64,000 nt of DNA from Candidatus Endomicrobiellum trichonymphae (GTDB lineage: Bacteria; Elusimicrobiota; Endomicrobiia; Endomicrobiales; Endomicrobiaceae): assembly GCF_002355835.1 (NCBI RefSeq), contig NZ_AP017459.1, positions 124,001 to 188,000 on the forward strand. Direction: 5' to 3'. Both the position numbers and the translations under genes were made by a program. Below, piece after piece: positions 53,490-64,000 of the stretch (positions are counted from its first letter, which is position 1; each line of letters opens with the position of its first letter). Below the pieces are notes generated by a model. That model ran no database searches and was not told where the DNA came from. It was given only the letters and a program-made list of their open reading frames with translations.

Positions 53490-54092
53490 ATGCCGAAAAT
53501 AAAAATATGCGGACTTAAAAGAGAAGAGGACGTAAGTTTTGTAAACATTGCAAAGCCGGATTATGCCGGTTTTGTTTTTGCAGGCGTAAAAAGAAAAATA
53601 GATTTTAACACTGCTGTAAGATTCAGATCTTTACTTGATGATACAATTCAGTCGGTCGGCGTTTTTGTAAACGATAAAATTGATAATATTGTAAATTTGT
53701 GTGAGGATAAAACCATAGATTTGGTTCAGCTTCACGGCGGAGAAGATGAGTCTTACATAGGCAGATTAAAAGAGAGAATTAAAAAACCGGTTGTAAAAGC
53801 CGTGAGGGTAAAAGATAAAATTTACAGCGCCGCGACAAAAGCGGATTTTATGCTTTTTGATACGTATAGCAGCTTCGAATACGGCGGCAGCGGAAAAATT
53901 TTTGATTGGGATTTGCTTAAAGAGTTCAGAAACCCATTTTTTCTTGCTGGTGGACTGAATAGAGATAATATTGCGGAAGCGTTAAAAAAGTTGAATCCTT
54001 ATTGCGTTGATTTAAGCAGCGGCGTTGAAACGAATGGCGTAAAAGATTTGAATAAAATTATTGAGACGGTAAAAATTTTAAGAAGTTTATAA
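53490..54092 (+). CDS. trpF: Phosphoribosylanthranilate isomerase
   Basis: Amadori isomerase of 200 residues, a TIM barrel. KICGLKREEDV carries the general-base Cys, and FDTYSSFEYGGSGKIFDW the general-acid Asp and phosphate-binding Gly. FFLAGGLNRDNI and VDLSSGVETNGVKD complete the site. The frame opens at a GTG (53460), but ATG 53490 with GGAGAA 10 bases upstream matches the family start better. Confidence 0.95.
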   Translation: MPKIKICGLKREEDVSFVNIAKPDYAGFVFAGVKRKIDFNTAVRFRSLLDDTIQSVGVFVNDKIDNIVNLCEDKTIDLVQLHGGEDESYIGRLKERIKKPVVKAVRVKDKIYSAATKADFMLFDTYSSFEYGGSGKIFDWDLLKEFRNPFFLAGGLNRDNIAEALKKLNPYCVDLSSGVETNGVKDLNKIIETVKILRSL

Positions 54093-54233
54093 AAACCGGA
54101 TGCAGAGTTCTTTGTCTGTCATTATAAGGCTGGCAGCGACGTTGCGGATGGAATAATCCGGATTTTATAGTTTTAAAAACACCTTCAGGCTTTTGTTTTT
54201 CAGAATGACAATCATAGAGGAAGGAGATAGATA

Positions 54234-55418
54234 ATGTCAAAAGGAAAATTTGGGATTCATGGCGGCCAGTATATTACGGAAACTCTTATGAGTGCCGTGA
54301 ACGAACTTGAATCGGCTTATAACAGTTTTAAAAATGACGGGCATTTTAACGAGGAGCTTACTGCTCTGCTCAACGGGTATGCTGGAAGACCTTCGGAGTT
54401 ATATTATGCTAAGAATGTTACCGAAAAACTCGGCGGGGCAAAAATATATTTAAAAAGGGAAGATTTAAATCATACCGGATCGCATAAAATAAACAACGTT
54501 TTGGGGCAGACTCTGCTTGCCAAAAAAATGGGCAAAAAAAGAGTTATAGCGGAAACTGGAGCGGGGCAGCACGGAGTTGCGACTGCGACAGCCGCTGCAC
54601 TGCTTGGCATGGAATGCGAAATTTTTATGGGCGAAGAGGATACCGAAAGACAGGCTTTAAATGTTTTCAGAATGCAGCTGCTTGGCGCAGAAGTTCATCC
54701 TGTAAAAAGCGGCACGAAAACTTTAAAGGATGCCGTAAGCGAAACTATGAGAGAGTGGAGCAAAAGGGTTGATGATACATTTTATGTTTTGGGTTCGGTA
54801 ATGGGACCACATCCATATCCGCAGATTGTGAGGGATTTTCAAAGTGTTATAAGCAAGGAAATAAAAGAACAGTTGATGAAAAGAGAATCTATTCTTCCGT
54901 CCGCTGTTATAGCCTGCGTCGGAGGAGGGTCAAATTCAATAGGCGCTTTTTACAATTTTATAAACGATAATGAAGTCAGGCTTATAGGCTGCGAAGCTGC
55001 TGGCAAAGGCGTTGACACTTTTGAAACCGCTGCTACAATTGCAAAAGGCAGGCTTGGAATATTTCACGGAATGAAATCGTATTTCTGCCAGACGGAAAAA
55101 GGACAAATTGCGCCTGTATATTCGATTTCTGCAGGACTTGATTATCCGGGCATAGGTCCGGAACATGCGTATCTGCACGATACAAAAAGAGCGCAGTATG
55201 TTCCCGTTACCGATGATGAAGCTGTCGGAGCATTTGAATTTTTATCAAAAACCGAAGGAATTATTCCCGCAATAGAATCTGCGCATGCAATGCATTATGC
55301 AATTAAGATTGCCCCTGAAATGAAAAAAGACGAGATAATAGTTGTCTGTATTTCTGGCAGAGGCGATAAAGATGTTGCAATGATTGCCAAATACAAGGGG
55401 GTAAATATTAATGAATAA
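54234..55418 (+). CDS. trpB: Tryptophan synthase beta chain
   Basis: PLP enzyme of 394 residues that condenses indole with serine. [10 protein letters not shown] contains the PLP Lys85, [20 protein letters not shown] the channel region with the catalytic Glu, and [10 protein letters not shown] the phosphate loop. It has the N-terminal layout of the standard TrpB1 form. RBS GGAAGGAG lies upstream. The 3' end overlaps trpA by 8 bases, as expected for subunits of one complex. Confidence 0.97.
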   Translation: MSKGKFGIHGGQYITETLMSAVNELESAYNSFKNDGHFNEELTALLNGYAGRPSELYYAKNVTEKLGGAKIYLKREDLNHTGSHKINNVLGQTLLAKKMGKKRVIAETGAGQHGVATATAAALLGMECEIFMGEEDTERQALNVFRMQLLGAEVHPVKSGTKTLKDAVSETMREWSKRVDDTFYVLGSVMGPHPYPQIVRDFQSVISKEIKEQLMKRESILPSAVIACVGGGSNSIGAFYNFINDNEVRLIGCEAAGKGVDTFETAATIAKGRLGIFHGMKSYFCQTEKGQIAPVYSISAGLDYPGIGPEHAYLHDTKRAQYVPVTDDEAVGAFEFLSKTEGIIPAIESAHAMHYAIKIAPEMKKDEIIVVCISGRGDKDVAMIAKYKGVNINE

Positions 55419-56223
55419 TATCCGTTCTTCTACTGCTGCCTCAAAAAGCAGGTGGCTTATCACAGAAATATTTAAAAATGGAAAGGCTCTGATAACATAT
55501 CTTACGGCTGGAGATCCGTCTCTTGATAAAACTGAAGACTACGTTTTGACAATGGCTGAAAATGGATCTGATTTAATAGAAATAGGCATACCTTTTTCGG
55601 ATCCTGTGGCAGAGGGTGAGACGATACAAAATGCAATGACAAGAGCATTGTCAAAAAATATAGATTTAGATGATATTTTTAATGTTGTTGAAAACGTCCG
55701 AAAAAAGTCAAATGTTCCGCTTGTATTTATGACGTATTTAAATCCTTTGTTTTCTTATGGATATGAAAAGTTTTTTAAAAAGTGCGCCAGTACGGGAATA
55801 AACGGCATAATCGTTCCAGATATGCCTTTTGAAGAGCAGGACGAAATCAAAAGTTTTACTGATAAATACGACATAACGATTATTACGCTCATAGCTCCTA
55901 CGTCTAAAGAGAGAATAAGTGTTTTGGCAAAGCAGGCGGAAGGTTTTATATATCTTGTTTCATCGCTTGGCGTTACGGGAGTGAGAAGCAGGATAACCAC
56001 CAATATTGACGCTATAGTCTCTGAAATAAAGAAAGTGACGGATACGCCTGTTGCTGTAGGATTTGGGATTTCTACTCCCGAGCAGGCAAAAAAAGTGACA
56101 AAGTCTGCCGACGGTGTGATAATAGGAAGCGCTGTTGTAAAAATAATTGCAGAGTATAAAGAAAGCGCCGCTTCCAAACTTGCGGAATATGTTTCAGAAA
56201 TCAAGAGAGTTATACAGGACTGA
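55411..56223 (+). CDS. trpA: Tryptophan synthase alpha chain
   Basis: Splits indole-glycerol phosphate and passes indole to TrpB; 270 residues. [24 protein letters not shown] and [10 protein letters not shown] are the usual motifs. Catalytic Glu (E. coli Glu49) is Glu57. The second acidic residue (E. coli Asp60) is Glu68 here, a conservative change. FGISTPEQ and GVIIGSAVV form the phosphate site. Last gene of the operon. Confidence 0.95.
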   Translation: MNNIRSSTAASKSRWLITEIFKNGKALITYLTAGDPSLDKTEDYVLTMAENGSDLIEIGIPFSDPVAEGETIQNAMTRALSKNIDLDDIFNVVENVRKKSNVPLVFMTYLNPLFSYGYEKFFKKCASTGINGIIVPDMPFEEQDEIKSFTDKYDITIITLIAPTSKERISVLAKQAEGFIYLVSSLGVTGVRSRITTNIDAIVSEIKKVTDTPVAVGFGISTPEQAKKVTKSADGVIIGSAVVKIIAEYKESAASKLAEYVSEIKRVIQD

Positions 56224-56669
56224 GATTAAAATATGCCGGAAAAATGTTTTTACCCGACTTTCATGGTTTGAAATATCAATAGCTTTAAAGAGAAGAGATG
56301 TTTCCTGCCAAAAGACTATGATAGCTCCTGCCATAGACTTTTTCTTTTGAGGGAAGGAAAAAGCGAAAGTTGTTGTTTTAGGAAAAGACAAGATAGGGTT
56401 GACGTAACAAAAAAGAATTTCAACAGATAAGTTTAGGATTATTTCAGTCGCCGTATTATTCTTGTGATAGGCAGAACTAAAATTCTTACCTCTTGCCATA
56501 TATTTTTGATAAAAGCGGATTTCTTACTTTTGCAGAAATGACACTTTTTTAACTGTTTCTACTATTCCAACAGTTTGTAGAATATTGTTTCAGAAGTTTT
56601 CATTGTCGGACAGCCAAATAGCATACCTTAAATAATATTTCAAGTTAGATTTAGAATAGTGCTATACTA
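56224..56669. other. Spacer between the trp operon and the defence island
   Basis: About 446 bases. A minus-strand frame (56194-56499) crosses the end of trpA but shows no family signal and no RBS, so I do not call it. No strong terminator after trpA is evident. Confidence 0.45.
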
Positions 56670-57911
56670 TCAACAATTTTTTAAATTCATAAAAAGAAAG
56701 TATTGGGGAATTAATTTTTTTAAAAAAGAAGCAAACACTTTATTTGTTATCATAAAGGGTTTAATTTTATAACTAGAATCTACAATTAGATTCTGACTTT
56801 TAAAAAATCTTATATAATCCCCCTTTATATAATCAATTCGTTTTTGAAATTTTTCAGCAGATTTCTTTTCAAAGAAAAATCTTTTCTGTTCCATACTAGC
56901 TTCAAAAATAGAGCCTACTTTTTGTAAGAATTTGCACTCAATAACATAGATATCTCTATTTTTATATCATAATCTCCTAAATCATTAGGATGATTGCCTG
57001 CACTATCTCTAGAATGTAATTCTAACATATTGAAACTGTTTCTTTTTTAAAACGTCAACAATATCTACGACTATTTGTTTTTCATATCTTTTTTTCCACC
57101 TGCTTATTAAATAAAAAAGCAGACATCCATATATTTAATAGATTATGAAGCGTAACCGGAGAAAAAATAATATTGTCATCAATTTCTAATATAGACTTTA
57201 TTTAAAATCTGTTATCTCTTTTTTCTCGCTCCCAAACAAGGAAGAACCTCAAAATTTTTGCCTTCTATTTGTCTTATTTTATCTGTTGAAATGCATAAAA
57301 AATTAAGTATTTTATCAATATTAACTTCATCAATATTTAAGTCTGGAAGATTAATAATATCGTTAATTAATTTTGAAAGTATATTGCTGGCAATTTCATA
57401 GCCGTTTTTAGTATATTCGGTAGGTAATTCAATCATATTACACATTTCTTCAAATTTAATATCAGTATCTTGAAAGAAAGCTTTTTTTGCTTCTTCAATA
57501 AAATTTTTATCGATTTCATCATTTTTGATTGGGTAAATTGCATTAGGATCAGGACGCTGCTTATATTTTTCTAAAAAATTCTTATATTTCGTACTGTTTT
57601 CAGTATTAACACGATAATCTGGTGTTACTTCGATAAAACAATCAAATTCGTTATGGTAAAAAATCAGCATTATTCTGCAGTTCTGATAACCAATGAGCAA
57701 AACACAATAGATAATCAAAATTTTCTTGATTACATTTTATAGTAGTATTTTTTTCTCGTCTTAGACTTAAATTAGTTTCTATTAAGTAAATAAGACCTCT
57801 GGAAACTAATCGTCTAATTTTTTGTTCAGTCTTATACATTCTATTATTCTTAAATATCTCTATAGCAGAAGCTGAATAAAAGCTGAGTGCTTTTATATGC
57901 AAATCAGACAT
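56670..57911 (-). pseudogene. Decayed PD-(D/E)XK-like nuclease gene
   Basis: Read from the complement. Coding-like pieces in different frames: an N-terminal part from 57911 (YKTEQKIRRLVSRGLIYLIE), a long middle piece (57718-57212), EKQIVVDIVDVLKKKQFQYV, then LELHSRDSAGNHPNDLGDYD, and in another frame IYVIECKFLQKVGSIFEASM followed by FQKRIDYIKGDYIRFFKSQN. Asp in GDYD followed by E-C-K gives a plausible PD-(D/E)XK nuclease site. At least four frame breaks are present. Its 5' end overlaps the divergent mod start by about 15 bases, so the true start may be internal. Family name not known to me. Confidence 0.6.
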
Positions 57912-59581
57912 TTCATAACGGATGAAATAATAAACAAATTATCAAAACATTCAAACCTAAAAGAGCAGATAAAAGAATGGCAAGAATTGGGAATGGTAGA
58001 TAATAATTTTAGTTTCTCCGAAAGATCAGAAGCGCATAAATATTTGTCGATAGATACAAAACGTTTCAAAGATTTAGAATTAGATATTTTAGCCTTATTT
58101 GATAATTTAGACGAAGCGTTGGACGGCAGGTTAATACACAGCGAGAACTATCAGGCTCTTAATACTTTGCAGGAAAGATACAAAGAAAAAATACAGTGTA
58201 TTTATATCGACCCGCCTTACAATACAAATTCATCTCCTATAATATATATTAATAATTATAAGGATTCATCATGGCTAACTATTATACATAATAGAATGGA
58301 GTTATCCAGGAAGTTACTAAAAGATAATGGAATAAACATAACAGCTATTGACGATATTGAATTAAGATATTTAACATTTTTGCAAGATAATGTATTCGGT
58401 AAAAATAACTATATAACAACCATTATAACAAAGTGCAATCCTCAAGGAAGAGTCGCTGACAAAATTTCTAAAACATACAGAATTTCATATACTGCACTCA
58501 GGTAAATTGTTCATTAAGAAAAATGACGAAAAAAAGCCATTTCCATTGAAAAGAGGCGGAACAAACTCAAAAAGAGTAGAAAGACCAAATAGATATTATC
58601 CAATACTTGTTAAAGATAATAAAATATATATGATAACAGATGAAGAATATAGCAAAATTTATAATAGAGAAAAACAGCTGTTTAACGACAATTTCGTAGA
58701 AAGTCTGAAAAATAAATATGAAAGTCAGGGGTTTTCTTTTATTTTATCTATAAATCAGAGAGACGAAAAAGTAGTTTGGCAGAGAAAATTCGAAAGAGTA
58801 AAAGAAGAGAAAGAAACTTATATTGTCAAAAATAATATTATTTCTACATCATCCTCTGATGTAGAAATACCAAAAACTCTATGGCAAGACGCTAAATTCT
58901 CAAACCCCCAATATGGAAGTTCATATCTAAAAGATATTTTAGGACACAATAAGTTCGAAACTCCTAAAAGTATAAATACAATAAAGCAATTTCTTTCAAT
59001 GTTTGAGTCTACTGGAATTTATTTAGGGAACTACCGCAGAGGCTATAATAAGTGCAAATAAAGAGGATGATGGTGATAGAAAATATATCATTATTGAATT
59101 AGGAGCGCATATTGATACTATTATTATTCCAAGAATAAAAAAAATTATTTTTTCTGATTGTTGGAAAAATGGAATAAGTCAAAATGGGAAAGGAGTTTCT
59201 CAATTTTTCAAGTATTATTCTTTAGAACAATACGAAAATACTTTAAGAAATATGAAGTATTCAGAAAATATTCCATCTACTCTATGGGATACCAAAAACC
59301 CATTTGAAACTTATACTTTTAAAGCAGACCAAAAATTTGCCGATGTATTAAGCATAGAAAGCGAAATTTTGGAAGTTGATTTTAACAAATTATACAAAGA
59401 TATAGATTTTGCGGAAACAATATCTAATCTTAAGGGATTACCTATAAAGAGAATAACTAAAACAGGCGTATTATTAGACGGCGAAAACAAAGAGATGAAA
59501 ACTAATTATAAAGATATGGCGAATTCTGAAAAGATTGAATTTATAAGACTGTTAAAACCCTTACTTTGGTGGGGCGAATAA
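57897..59581 (+). pseudogene. mod: Type III restriction-modification DNA methyltransferase (Mod), broken
   Basis: Three consecutive frames make one Mod protein, an adenine-N6 methyltransferase that also gives a type III system its sequence specificity. Frame 1 (57897 to about 58470) has the catalytic DPPYNT (Asp105) and ends in QGRVADKISKT. Frame 2 continues EFHILHSGKLFIKKNDEKKP through PFPLKRGGTNSKRVERPNRY to FETPKSINTIKQFLSM. Frame 3 resumes at GTTAEAIISANKED, then IELGAHIDTIIIPRIKKI, ending LLWWGE. The second break falls in the S-adenosylmethionine motif (expected FxGSGTT), which is lost. The order DPPY before FxGxG is the beta class. Confidence 0.88.
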
Positions 59582-59605
59582 CAGATATAGGAGATATAAA
59601 GAACA

Positions 59606-61793
59606 ATGATTAGTAGAATAAATAAGATAAAAGATTTTGGGGGTTTTAAAAACTTTGAAAATAATGGCGAAGTTCCAGAGTTTAAGAAATTCAATCTTAT
59701 TTATGGCTGGAATTATTCAGGCAAAACTATGCTTTCAAGAGTGTTTAGATGTTTAGAAAAGAGCGAAAAGCACCGTGATTACGCAGACGCAAAATTTGAA
59801 CTCGAAATATCAGGGAAGAAATATGACAATAATTTTTCATCGCCGAAACCCAATATCCGCGTTTTCAATTCCGATTTCATGAAGGAAAATCTAAAGTGGG
59901 ATATAGATGATATTATTGAACCCATAATACTTATGCTAGGCGAAGAAAACATTAAACTGCAAACAGAGTTAAGAAAAAAAGAAGAAACATTAATAAAAAT
60001 CCGCGAAGAAAATGGAAGAAACAAAAAAGACATAGATAAGGCAGCTACATATAAAGCAAAAGAAATTAAAAGTATACTAAGTTTAAGCAATTTTGACAAG
60101 AAATATTTGGAAAAAATTATTGAAAAGGTAAAAAACGATACTTCAGGATATATTTTAAAAACTGATTTTGATAAATATAAAACGCGAGCGCTGTCAACAG
60201 AACAAAAACCGATTATTGAGAATATAACATTTAATATTAAAGATCTGGAAATACTAAGAGAAAAATCTGAAGAAAAATTATACCGGCAAATATCTTCTAA
60301 TAAAATTGAAGAATTACTTAAAGATCCACAAATTAACAGTTGGGTAGAAACAGGCAAAAATCTGCATGAGGTAAAACAGTTTGTGAATTTTGCGGAAACC
60401 CGCTGCCAATAGATCTGCTGCCTAAATTAAATGAACACTTTTCTAGAGATTATGAGTTATTAAAAAATGATATTGAAACACTGCTGGAAGAATTAAATAT
60501 CTTTGAAATAAAATTAAATTCTTTGCCTGAGGAAATTGCTTTTTATACAGATATTCAACCAGATTTTAAAAAAGCCAAACCTATTCTTGAAAAAGAAATT
60601 CATAATTTTAACGATGCTGTAGAGATTTAAAAACAAAGCAAGAAAAACCTTTTGATAAATTAGAAGTTACTCGATTTGTAAATAACACAAAAGAATTAGA
60701 AAAAGCTTTAGCAGACTTCAACGCTATCATAAGAAAAAATAATGATAGAACAGATAATTTTGAGAGAGAGAAAAATGCCGCAATTGCAAAATTAAAAGAG
60801 CATTTTGCAGCAGAGTTTGAAAAGATAGAAAAGTATTCTGAAAGGCAAATGCTATTAGAAAGTGAACGAACAAAAATTGAGAAAGATAAAGAAGAAATCG
60901 GCAAAATAAAAGCACAGTTAGATGAAAGTGGTAAAGGCGCTGAAAAAGTAAATGAATACTTAAAAATATTTTTTGAAAAAGACAATATTAAGATTGAACC
61001 AACAGAGGATAAAAAGTTTAAGCTGGTTCGCGGAACGGAAATAGCAAAGAATTTAAGTGAAGGAGAGAAAACAGCAATTTCATTCGCCTATTTTGCGGCG
61101 AAACTTGAAGAACAAAATAACAATATAGCTGATACAATAGTTTATATTGACGATCCGGTTTCAAGTTTGGATTCAAATCATTTGTTCAATATTTATTCTT
61201 TTATAAGAGATATATTTTATGAGTACAAAAATAAAAAACATATTTGCAAATGCAAGCAGTTATTTATTTCAACACATAATATTGAATTTTATAATTTATT
61301 TTGCGATTGGTCTGAAAAGCAAGGGTATTTAATTAAAAGAATAAAAAAATCACATTGTGACGAATCTATATTAACTAAAAGCGAGGATGTGATTGAGAAA
61401 TATAAGTCTGAATATGTTTATTTATTCTCATTGATAAATAAATTTAATAACGATCCCGAGCCAAAAGACACTTTTGAACATCTATATTATTTACCTAATG
61501 TCTTAAGGAGGTTTGTTGAAACATATTTGAGTTTTAAATATTTGTCCCGTAAAAGTATTGAGGAGAACATTCATGATTTGATTTCTAATCGGGTTGATTG
61601 TGAAAGAGCAAGAAAATTTATGCATTATCACAGTCATAGTTTGACGATCAATAACTTAATAGGATTCCCGGATTTAGCCGAAAGTACTGATATAATAAAA
61701 GCCGTGAAAAAAGATGATTCAACGCACTATAATTCATTAGTTAAAGCAGTAAATAATATAACTAGAGAAAAAAATAATGAAAATCACTCTTGA
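59606..61793 (+). pseudogene. AAA_13 ATPase resembling RloC/PrrC anticodon nucleases, broken
   Basis: ABC-type ATPase head split around long coils. Frame 1 (59606-60380): Walker A YGWNYSGKTMLSR at about residues 33-45, then coils. Frame 2 (60382-60625): CEFCGNPLPIDLLPKLNEHF, a C-x2-C centre like the zinc hook of RloC. Frame 3 (60627-61793): coiled coil, signature NLSEGEKTAISFAYF, Walker B TIVYIDDPVSSLDSNHLF, then a C-terminal domain with LRRFVETYLSFKYL (Arg-x3-Glu) and a His cluster at 61620-61640, a spacing near the Arg-Glu-His site of PrrC. Two frameshifts interrupt it. It lies 24 bases after mod and overlaps res by 17 bases. Confidence 0.75.
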
Positions 61794-64000
61794 AAAGATT
61801 TTAGAACAGATAGATTATGCCCAGTTGAACAATTGGCAGCTTCCTAGTATTTCTTGTTTTTCTGAAAATAAAAATTTAGAGGGGTTTCCATATCAAAAAC
61901 AAGCGCTTAAAAATATAACAAAAGCGCTTTATTTGTCTTTTAAAACTTTTCAAAACGGCAATGCAAGTCCCGATAAACAAACTCTCCATACAAAATCGGA
62001 CTTAAAGACAAAGCCTTTGCTGTACGTAAATTTACAAACAATAAAGATAAAAGCATAGGCAATACAAGCGGCAGATTTAAGTTTTTTCAAAATTATTCAA
62101 AAGATTATAAAGTTTTAGGGGGAGGAACTGAAGAATATGTCGCAGATGCCGCTTTTTTAAACAGGGCTTGTTTTTGGATGTCGACAGGTTCGGGGAAAAG
62201 TATTGTTTTGATAAAAACTATTGAACTTTTAGATTATTTACAGAAACAAAAACTTATCCCGAGAAAAGAAATAATGCTGCTTCCAAGAGAAGACTTGATA
62301 AAACAGTTTAAAAGAGAAATAGAAGAATTCAACAAAAGCAGAGAAAGAAAAATTGAACTTATAAATCTCATAAACTATGAGGATGATAAACAAGGCTTTA
62401 ATTACGACCATTCCATAAAGGTTTATTATAGAAGCGATTTGTTAAGAGATGAGCGCAAAGAAAGTATTTTAGACTACAGAAATTACGATAACGAAGGAAA
62501 CTGGTATATATTTCTAGATGAAGCGCATCGCGGAGAAAAAGAAAATTCTTCAGCGCAAAATTATGTTTCTGTTTTATCAAGAAACGGGTTTTTATTTAAT
62601 TTCTCTGCAACTTTTACGGAGAATATAGATTACTCGACAACTTGTTTTAATTTTAATCTTGAAAAATTTATCTCAGAAGGCTACGGAAAAAACTTATATT
62701 TAAGTCATGCTTGTTTTACTTTTGCAGCCGAAAAAAACGAATTAAGCGAGATAGAAAAACAGCAACAAGTCTTAAAATCTTTACTAGCTTTTACTTTAAT
62801 CAAGAAATCAAAAAAACAAGGATATTATCACGATCCTCTGCTTATAACTCTAGTAAATTCAATAAATACAGCCGACTCTGACTTACTTTTATTTTTTAAG
62901 AAGATAGAAGAGATAGCAACCGACAGTATCGCATATCAAATTTTTGATAAAGCAAAAGACGAGTTTGAACAAGAATTATCAGACAACAAAAAATATATAT
63001 TTGGGCAAGAAAAATTTTCTTTTGATAAAGAATTATTTGACAAAATTATTCTTAAGGATTTGTTAGAAAATATTTTTAATACTAAAAAGCCCGGCAAAAT
63101 TGAACTTTTAGAAGGCGAAAAGGAGAAAGAAATAGTATTAAAATTAGAAACAACAGATAAACCGTTTGCGCTCATTAAAATAGGCGATGCTAAGAAATTT
63201 CAAAGGGAAAAATTAGGCGGTAATTATCAATATGTAACTTCTCCTGAAAAAAAGACTGTATTTCAAGGGATAAATGATAATGAGGATATAAATCTTTTGC
63301 TTGGAAGCCGTAGTTTTTATGAGGGCTGGGACAGTAATAGACCGAATGTAATAAATATGATAAATATCGGCGGAAAAGAGGCTAAAAAGTTTGTTTTACA
63401 AAGCATAGGACGAGGCGTTAGAATAGAGCCTGTGAAAGGCAAAAGAAAGAGATTACCTGAAAATGATACAAATAAAAATAGACTTTTAGAAACGCTTTTT
63501 ATTTTTGCAACCGATAAGAATTCTATAGCCAGCATTTTTGAAACAATTGAAGAACAGAAAACAAAAGACGAAGAGTTAAAAGGTATTTTTAAAAACACTC
63601 CTCATTATGAGGAAGAAGCGCCAAGAAATAATTTTGCAAAGTTTAATATTTCAGAGCAAACAAAAGAAAACATTAGAGAATATATTAAAGAATTCAATAA
63701 AAACCTTTTATTATTATCTTTAGAAAATCTCAATCTTTTACTTGAGAAAATTGACGACGATAATTTTTTTCAAATAAAAGAGGATAATGTTTATAATGAT
63801 ATGGATTTTTTGTTTAACAAATTGATTTCTCATACTGCTGTAAAAAATAAAAAATTTTCTGGACTTAAAAAACTTGAGGACGAAATAATACATTTTAAGC
63901 ATATAAAAATATCTAATTTAGAAACTGAAAATGTTGAATTGTTAAACTCAGAAATTGAAGATGTAAAAATAGGCAAAAAGAAAGAGGCTGAATTTAGAGA
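61777..64000 (+). pseudogene. res: Type III restriction subunit (Res), frameshifted, runs off the window
   Basis: ATP-dependent translocase and endonuclease partner of Mod. Frame 1 (61777 to about 61995) reads MKITLEKILEQIDYAQLNNW and FPYQKQALKNITKAL. The protein then continues one frame away: YKIGLKDKAFAVRK, FLNRACFWMSTGSGKSIVLI (Walker A), WYIFLDEAHRGEKE (DEAH box, about 62515-62530), FNFSATFTENIDY, SRSFYEGWDSNRPNVINM and LQSIGRGVRIEP (motif VI). From the break to the window end about 670 codons are open, with no stop found by eye. The nuclease domain would lie beyond 64000. Confidence 0.85.

Noticed and set aside
56194-56499. 101-codon minus-strand frame at the end of trpA
   Set aside because: No RBS and no recognised family; overlaps the trpA coding end.
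59779-60357. 192-codon minus-strand frame opposite the ATPase pseudogene
   Set aside because: Ser/Leu/Ile-rich antisense shadow of the coiled-coil region.

Overview
ORGANISM. The window is AT-rich bacterial DNA. The 16S rRNA, the complete but loosely packed core gene clusters and the localised gene decay suggest the phylum Elusimicrobiota, most likely an Endomicrobium-like (Termite Group 1) insect-gut symbiont. That placement comes from recognising the 16S and the general genome style; no database search was run. The zinc-ligand (C+) forms of S14, S4, L36 and L24 fit a bacterium that has not switched to the cysteine-less paralogues.

LAYOUT. 1-2242: 5' part of a KDPG aldolase gene (minus strand), a tRNA-Arg(CCG) with its own promoter, and a decayed PflX-like radical-SAM gene. 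2243-8187: one rRNA operon (16S, tRNA-Ile, tRNA-Ala, 23S, 5S) behind two tandem promoters. 8321-41038: a contiguous transcription/translation locus: rplJ-rplL-rpoB-rpoC, rpsL-rpsG-fusA-tuf, the S10 and spc genes, secY-adk-map-infA-rpmJ and the alpha genes, ending with rpoA-rplQ. rpmD (L30) is absent from its usual place, and several spacers are unusually long. 41207-47725: the rod-shape set mreB-mreC-mreD-mrdA(PBP2)-rodA, interrupted by about 1 kb of decayed sequence. 47842-48702: a small lipoprotein gene, a strong hairpin and an unrecognised ORF fragment. 48718-56223: a complete tryptophan operon, trpEGDCFBA, behind a promoter and a T-box riboswitch. 56670-64000: a decayed defence island made of a PD-(D/E)XK-like nuclease (minus strand), a type III methyltransferase (mod), an AAA_13 ATPase resembling RloC/PrrC anticodon nucleases, and a type III restriction subunit (res) that runs off the window. 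Every one of these four genes carries at least one frameshift.

HOW IT WORKS TOGETHER. The first 41 kb supplies most of the ribosome, three RNA polymerase subunits, three translation factors (EF-G, EF-Tu, IF1), the SecY channel and methionine aminopeptidase. The next block makes the elongasome that inserts side-wall peptidoglycan. The trp block lets the cell make tryptophan from chorismate under control of uncharged tRNA. The last block would once have restricted foreign DNA, with the embedded ATPase as a possible tRNA-cleaving back-up, but looks dead now.

MOST NOTABLE. The RloC-like gene lies inside a type III restriction operon. A T-box controls trp. EF-Tu has an altered switch I, and its gene has codon use unlike its neighbours. 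Residues or bases linked elsewhere to drug resistance occur naturally in S12 (K42R, K87R) and in 23S rRNA (G2057A paired with C2611U). tRNA-Ile lacks U55.
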